NCBI GenBank assembly: GCA_903958995.1
Contig: CAJBVG010000130.1
Coordinates: forward strand, 1-8,620
Direction: 5' to 3'
Source of the DNA: an uncultured bacterium
GTDB taxonomy: Bacteria > Bacteroidota > Bacteroidia > Sphingobacteriales > Sphingobacteriaceae
DNA length: 8,620 nt
The position numbers were made by a program, and so were the translations under genes. Shown here one piece after another: positions 5,768 to 8,620 of the stretch (the stretch's first letter is position 1; every line of letters starts with the position of its first letter). Under the pieces are notes generated by a model, which did not search any database, was not told the DNA's origin, and saw nothing but the letters and a program-made list of their open reading frames with translations.

Positions 5768-7084
5768 TTAGAATTCTCTATTTACATCAAAACTTTCTAG
5801 GTAATCGGCAACACGACGAACAAATTGTCCACCTAAAGATCCATCAACCACACGGTGATCATATGAATGAGAAAGGTACATTTTGTGACGAATAGCGATC
5901 ATATCACCATCTGGAGTTTCAATAACTGAAGGCATCTTACGAATTGCTCCAACAGCCATAATTGCTACCTGTGGTTGGTTGATAATAGGTGTTCCCATTA
6001 CGTTTCCAAAAGAACCCACATTGGTTAAAGTATATGTACCACCCGAAATTTCATCAGGTGTAAGTTTATTTGAACGTGCACGGTTAGCTAAATCATTTAC
6101 TGCTCTTGTTAAGCCAACTAAGTTCATTTGATCGGCATTTTTAATAACAGGTACAATAAGATTACCGCTAGGTAAAGCAGCAGCCATACCGATGTTTATG
6201 TTTTTACGTTTGATGATTTGAGTTCCACTCAATGAAATGTTAATCATTGGGAAATCTTTAATTGCTTTAACCAAAGCCTCAATGAATATTGGTGTAAAGG
6301 TGATTTTCTCTCCTTCGCGTTTTTCGAATTCTTTCTTCACTTTCTCTCTCCAACGAACTAGGTTAGTAACATCAGCTTCAACAAATGAAGTAACGTGAGG
6401 AGAAACGTGCTTACTCATTACCATGTGATCGGCAATTAGTTTACGCATTCTATCCATCTCAATTATTTCATCGCCATTACTAGCTGTTACTGTTGGAGCT
6501 GTAATTTTAACTTCAGTTGGAGCACTAGCTTTAACTGCAGCCTTTGGAGCTTCTGTAGAAGCTGCGGCAGCTGAAGTACTTGGTTTTCCTGATGATTTAG
6601 AAGCCACGTAATCCAATATATCTTGTTTCGTAACACGACCTTCTTGGCCAGTTCCTGTTATTTTATCTAATTCAGCTTGTGAAATACCTTCACTGCTAGC
6701 AATACTTTTTACAAGTGGTGAGTAAAAACGATTTTCTGAAGATTGTACAGTTGTAGCTGCAGGAGCTGATACTATCTCCGCTACTTCTTTAATGATAGGG
6801 GCTTCTACTGCTGCTGCTGGTGCAGAAACACTTGCTGAAGCTGCTTCTGTTTCGATGATGGCTATAACAGCACCAACCTTAACTACATCGCCTTCATTAA
6901 ACAATGTTTTAACGAGTTTACCAGATACCGGTGATGGAACTTCAGAGTCTACTTTATCAGTAGCAATCTCTAATACCGATTCATCGCTATCAATACTGTC
7001 GCCAGCATTTTTAACCCATTTAATGATTGTTGCTTCGGCAACGCTTTCTCCCATTTTAGGAAGCACTAATTCGTACTGAGCCAT
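5768..7084 (-). CDS. Dihydrolipoamide acyltransferase, E2 subunit of a 2-oxoacid dehydrogenase complex
   Basis: A 438-residue E2 core protein that carries acyl groups on a swinging lipoyl arm and transfers them to CoA. Domains in order: one N-terminal lipoyl domain (about 3-78) with the lipoylated Lys44 in ATDKVDSEVPS; an Ala/Pro-rich linker (about 81-117); a peripheral E1/E3-binding domain (about 119-160, RFYSPLVKSIASS through GRVTKQDILDYV); a second Ala-rich linker (about 161-203); and the catalytic domain (about 205-438). The active-site His410 and Asp414 lie in DHRVVDG. The length and single lipoyl domain are normal. The DKVDSEVPS motif and the SKHVSPHVTSFVE segment are nearer to branched-chain-acid (bkd-type) E2 proteins than to the pyruvate type (usually DKAT) or the oxoglutarate type, but substrate is an inference, so no symbol is given. 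No E1 or E3 gene is adjacent. It heads a likely two-gene unit with carbonic anhydrase. Confidence 0.92.
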   Translation of the reverse strand: MAQYELVLPKMGESVAEATIIKWVKNAGDSIDSDESVLEIATDKVDSEVPSPVSGKLVKTLFNEGDVVKVGAVIAIIETEAASASVSAPAAAVEAPIIKEVAEIVSAPAATTVQSSENRFYSPLVKSIASSEGISQAELDKITGTGQEGRVTKQDILDYVASKSSGKPSTSAAAASTEAPKAAVKASAPTEVKITAPTVTASNGDEIIEMDRMRKLIADHMVMSKHVSPHVTSFVEADVTNLVRWREKVKKEFEKREGEKITFTPIFIEALVKAIKDFPMINISLSGTQIIKRKNINIGMAAALPSGNLIVPVIKNADQMNLVGLTRAVNDLANRARSNKLTPDEISGGTYTLTNVGSFGNVMGTPIINQPQVAIMAVGAIRKMPSVIETPDGDMIAIRHKMYLSHSYDHRVVDGSLGGQFVRRVADYLESFDVNREF

Positions 7085-7106
7085 AATATAAAAATGTTAT
7101 TAAGCG

Positions 7107-7136
7107 CAAAAATAAGCTAATTTGTTAAATCCTCAA
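7107..7136 (-). promoter_or_regulatory. Bacteroidota-type promoter for the E2 gene
   Basis: On the minus strand, TTG (positions 7136 to 7134) is followed after 19 bp by TATTTTTG (7114 to 7107). This is a full match to the Bacteroidota consensus TTG-N17-23-TAnnTTTG. The E2 ATG at 7084 is 22 bp past the -7 element, leaving a short untranslated leader. It sits just downstream of the cinA stop, so E2 and the carbonic anhydrase gene can be transcribed independently of cinA. Confidence 0.65.
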
Positions 7137-7138
7137 TT

Positions 7139-8377
7139 TTATTCTTCTCTTATCAATCTAAAGAGCATATAAAGTGCCTGAACAGCTGTGCGTTCTATAT
7201 TTTGCATTCTTAGGTTTCCGAACTGAAATTTCTTACTTACCACGTGATTAGGTGTTGCCACCGCAATCCAAACCGTACCTACAGGCTTATCTTCGGTACC
7301 ACCATCGGGGCCAGCAATACCCGAACAAGCAATTGCATAATCAGTTTTAAAATGCTCTACAGCACCCTTTGCCATCTCTTCAACTGTTTCTTGACTAACT
7401 GCACCGCAAGTATCTAAGGTACTTTGAGTTACGCCAAGCATACTTTTCTTTAAATCGTATGAATAAGAAACTGCTCCACCTTCAAATGCTCTAGAAGAAC
7501 CCGGTATACTGGTAAACAAATGACTAATATAACCACCAGTACAACTTTCGGCGGTAGATAATTTTTTATTGTTTTTGATGAGGATATTTAGAATTGCTTC
7601 TTCAAATGAAATGTCCTCTTCAGCTACTACATTTTTGTGAACACGTTCAGAAATTTGTTTTTTGTAATTCAAAATTTCATTAGGATCATATGCTCCATCA
7701 TAATTTGCAGTTAAACGCATTCGGACTTGTCCTAATTTTGGCAAATACGCAAGCTTGATATGCGATGGTAATGCATTCTCAATATCTTCAATTTCTGTTG
7801 CTAAAAATGATTCACCAATGCCTACTGTTAGTATATTTTCATGTATTAAAGTATGTCCGATGAAATTTGATTTGATATAAGGTAAAACCGAAGATTCCAT
7901 AATAGCTTTCATTTCGAAAGGAACGCCAGGCATACTAAAAATATGTTTACCATTTTCCTGGAAATGCATACCGGGTGCTGTACCTTGTGGATTCTGTATA
8001 ATGGAGCAATTATCTGGCACTTCAGCTTGTTTTCTATTGACTTCGGTTACTGGTCTGTGGAAACGAGCGAAGATGCGTTCAACATTAGCTAATGCTTCTT
8101 CATTCAACACTAACTTCGCATTGAAATATTCGGCTAAAGTGTGTTTTGTAATATCGTCTTTCGTTGGACCTAAACCACCTGTTATTAAGATAATGTCAGC
8201 ACGTTTTTGAGCTTCATTTAACGCATCAATAATGTGTTGCTTATCATCTGAAATCGATGTGATTTGCTTAACACGAATACCCAATTCATTTAACTGTTGA
8301 GCCATCCATGCTGAATTCGTATCAACAATTTGTCCGATTAAAATTTCGTCGCCTATGGTAATGATTTCGCAAAGCAT
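7139..8377 (-). CDS. cinA: CinA-family protein: COG1058 domain plus nicotinamide-nucleotide amidohydrolase (PncC) domain
   Basis: A 412-residue two-domain protein. The N-terminal MoCF-type/COG1058 domain (residues 1 to about 170) shows TIGDEILIGQ at 7-16, TGGLGPTKDD at 66-75 and MPGVP at 149-153. In characterised proteins this domain hydrolyses ADP-ribose or other nucleotide pyrophosphates. The C-terminal PncC domain (about 255-412) shows STAESCTGGYIS at 274-285, GGAVSYSYDLK and CSGIAGPDGG at 351-360. This family deamidates nicotinamide mononucleotide to nicotinate mononucleotide in the pyridine nucleotide cycle. Both motif sets appear intact and the length matches full-length CinA. Despite the name (competence-induced in some Gram-positives), no competence gene is nearby. 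The ATG at 8377 is preceded on its own strand by the octamer repeat array, and no TAnnTTTG promoter was found there. It is followed after 54 bp by the E2 gene. Confidence 0.94.
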   Translation of the reverse strand: MLCEIITIGDEILIGQIVDTNSAWMAQQLNELGIRVKQITSISDDKQHIIDALNEAQKRADIILITGGLGPTKDDITKHTLAEYFNAKLVLNEEALANVERIFARFHRPVTEVNRKQAEVPDNCSIIQNPQGTAPGMHFQENGKHIFSMPGVPFEMKAIMESSVLPYIKSNFIGHTLIHENILTVGIGESFLATEIEDIENALPSHIKLAYLPKLGQVRMRLTANYDGAYDPNEILNYKKQISERVHKNVVAEEDISFEEAILNILIKNNKKLSTAESCTGGYISHLFTSIPGSSRAFEGGAVSYSYDLKKSMLGVTQSTLDTCGAVSQETVEEMAKGAVEHFKTDYAIACSGIAGPDGGTEDKPVGTVWIAVATPNHVVSKKFQFGNLRMQNIERTAVQALYMLFRLIREE

Positions 8378-8384
8378 GTTAATT

Positions 8385-8525
8385 TAATATGTTAATATGT
8401 TAATGGGATAATATGTTAATCTAATATGTTAATATGTTAATGGGATAATATGTTAATTTAATATGTTAATGGGATAAATGTTAGTTTTCATTAACATATT
8501 AACATATTATCCTATTAACATATTA
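8385..8525. repeat. TTAATATG octamer array: 37-bp tandem unit plus inverted arm
   Basis: This stretch fills almost the whole gap between the unidentified gene on the right and cinA. Its basic unit is TTAATATG, interspersed with TTAATGGG and ATAATATG. At a higher level a 37-bp unit at 8385-8421 is repeated at 8422-8458 with 36 of 37 matches, and a shortened, altered third copy starts at 8459. After a short spacer (about 8478-8489) the motif reappears reverse-complemented at 8490-8525. The best stem pairs 8459-8477 with 8507-8525 (18 of 19 match), giving an AT-rich cruciform or RNA hairpin with a loop of about 29 bases. The inverted arm overlaps the stop codon of the right-hand gene (8523-8525). 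It may act as a 3' end structure for that gene and lies in the upstream region of cinA; both roles are inference. Confidence 0.85.
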
Positions 8526-8620
8526 TTTGCGTCCAAACACTTTCTTCAATATATCACTCACTCTCGCAGCTGGGTCTTGTCTGATTTTAAGTTCTTCTGC
8601 TGCTACTAAAATGAATAAAC
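8523..8620 (-). CDS. C-terminal fragment of an unidentified protein (runs off the right edge)
   Basis: On the minus strand an open frame enters from the right edge and ends at TAA (8523-8525). It gives 31 residues that begin in a hydrophobic run (LFILVAAEEL) and end in a basic tail (RVSDILKKVFGRK). This looks like the end of a real gene because the frame is open to the edge and ends in a lysine/arginine-rich C-terminus. It is upstream of cinA on the same strand, and its stop lies at the edge of the repeat hairpin. I do not recognise the family, and the fragment is too short to assign a role. Confidence 0.55.
   Translation of the reverse strand, partial: LFILVAAEELKIRQDPAARVSDILKKVFGRK

Noticed and set aside
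6792..7079. Plus-strand open frame of 95 codons opposite the E2 gene
   Set aside because: It is the complement of the lipoyl domain and Ala-rich linker; its composition reflects that linker and it has no independent support.
8001..8210. Plus-strand 69-codon frame opposite cinA
   Set aside because: Antisense shadow of the conserved CinA N-terminal domain.
8385..8525. CRISPR array
   Set aside because: The repeats are contiguous low-complexity 8-bp and 37-bp units with an inverted arm, no unique spacers separate them, and there are no cas genes.
1..8620. Defence island, phage or mobile-element system
   Set aside because: All complete genes fall in housekeeping or conserved envelope families, with no transposase, integrase, restriction, toxin-antitoxin or reverse transcriptase signature.

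Overview
The window looks like chromosomal DNA from a member of the Bacteroidota, probably near the Flavobacteriales. It is AT-rich and has few Shine-Dalgarno sequences. One gene is preceded by a good match to the Bacteroidota promoter (TTG, 19 bp, TAnnTTTG). Several proteins are typical of that phylum, notably a DUF4296 lipoprotein next to a YggS-family gene, and an E2 acyltransferase with the DKVDSEVPS lipoyl motif. Everything recognisable is housekeeping or conserved. I see no transposase, integrase, phage gene, CRISPR array, tRNA or rRNA.

Layout. Positions 1-1719, minus strand: a DUF4296 lipoprotein gene followed one base later by mutS2, which runs off the left edge. Positions 1771-5127, plus strand, divergent from that pair: the PLP-binding protein YggS, an overlapping GNAT acetyltransferase, a DUF3298-type lipoprotein and aspartokinase. 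Positions 5124-8377, minus strand: cinA, then a 2-oxoacid dehydrogenase E2 gene with its own predicted promoter, then a beta-carbonic anhydrase gene 5 bp downstream. The carbonic anhydrase meets aspartokinase tail to tail, and both stop codons lie in one CTAG. Positions 8523-8620, minus strand: the C-terminal end of an unidentified gene.

The most unusual content is a set of short-period repeats at the gene borders. Positions 2907-2954 hold TTCTAAG heptamers. Positions 2971-3054 hold twelve in-phase TAC-headed heptamers, first purine-rich and then pyrimidine-rich. Positions 3764-3846 hold AAAATAG heptamers followed by their reverse complement. Positions 8385-8525 hold TTAATATG octamers organised into a 37-bp tandem unit followed by an inverted arm. 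Three of the four arrays run forward and then inverted, so they could fold into hairpins. Two are translated: one supplies the whole lipoprotein signal peptide of the 2957 gene, and another supplies the same gene's last residues and stop codon.

The genes do not form one pathway. Aspartokinase opens lysine/threonine/methionine (and possibly diaminopimelate) synthesis. YggS maintains PLP balance. The E2 protein and carbonic anhydrase may be co-expressed, one in a CO2-releasing complex and the other interconverting CO2 and bicarbonate. MutS2 and CinA act in nucleic-acid and pyridine-nucleotide maintenance.
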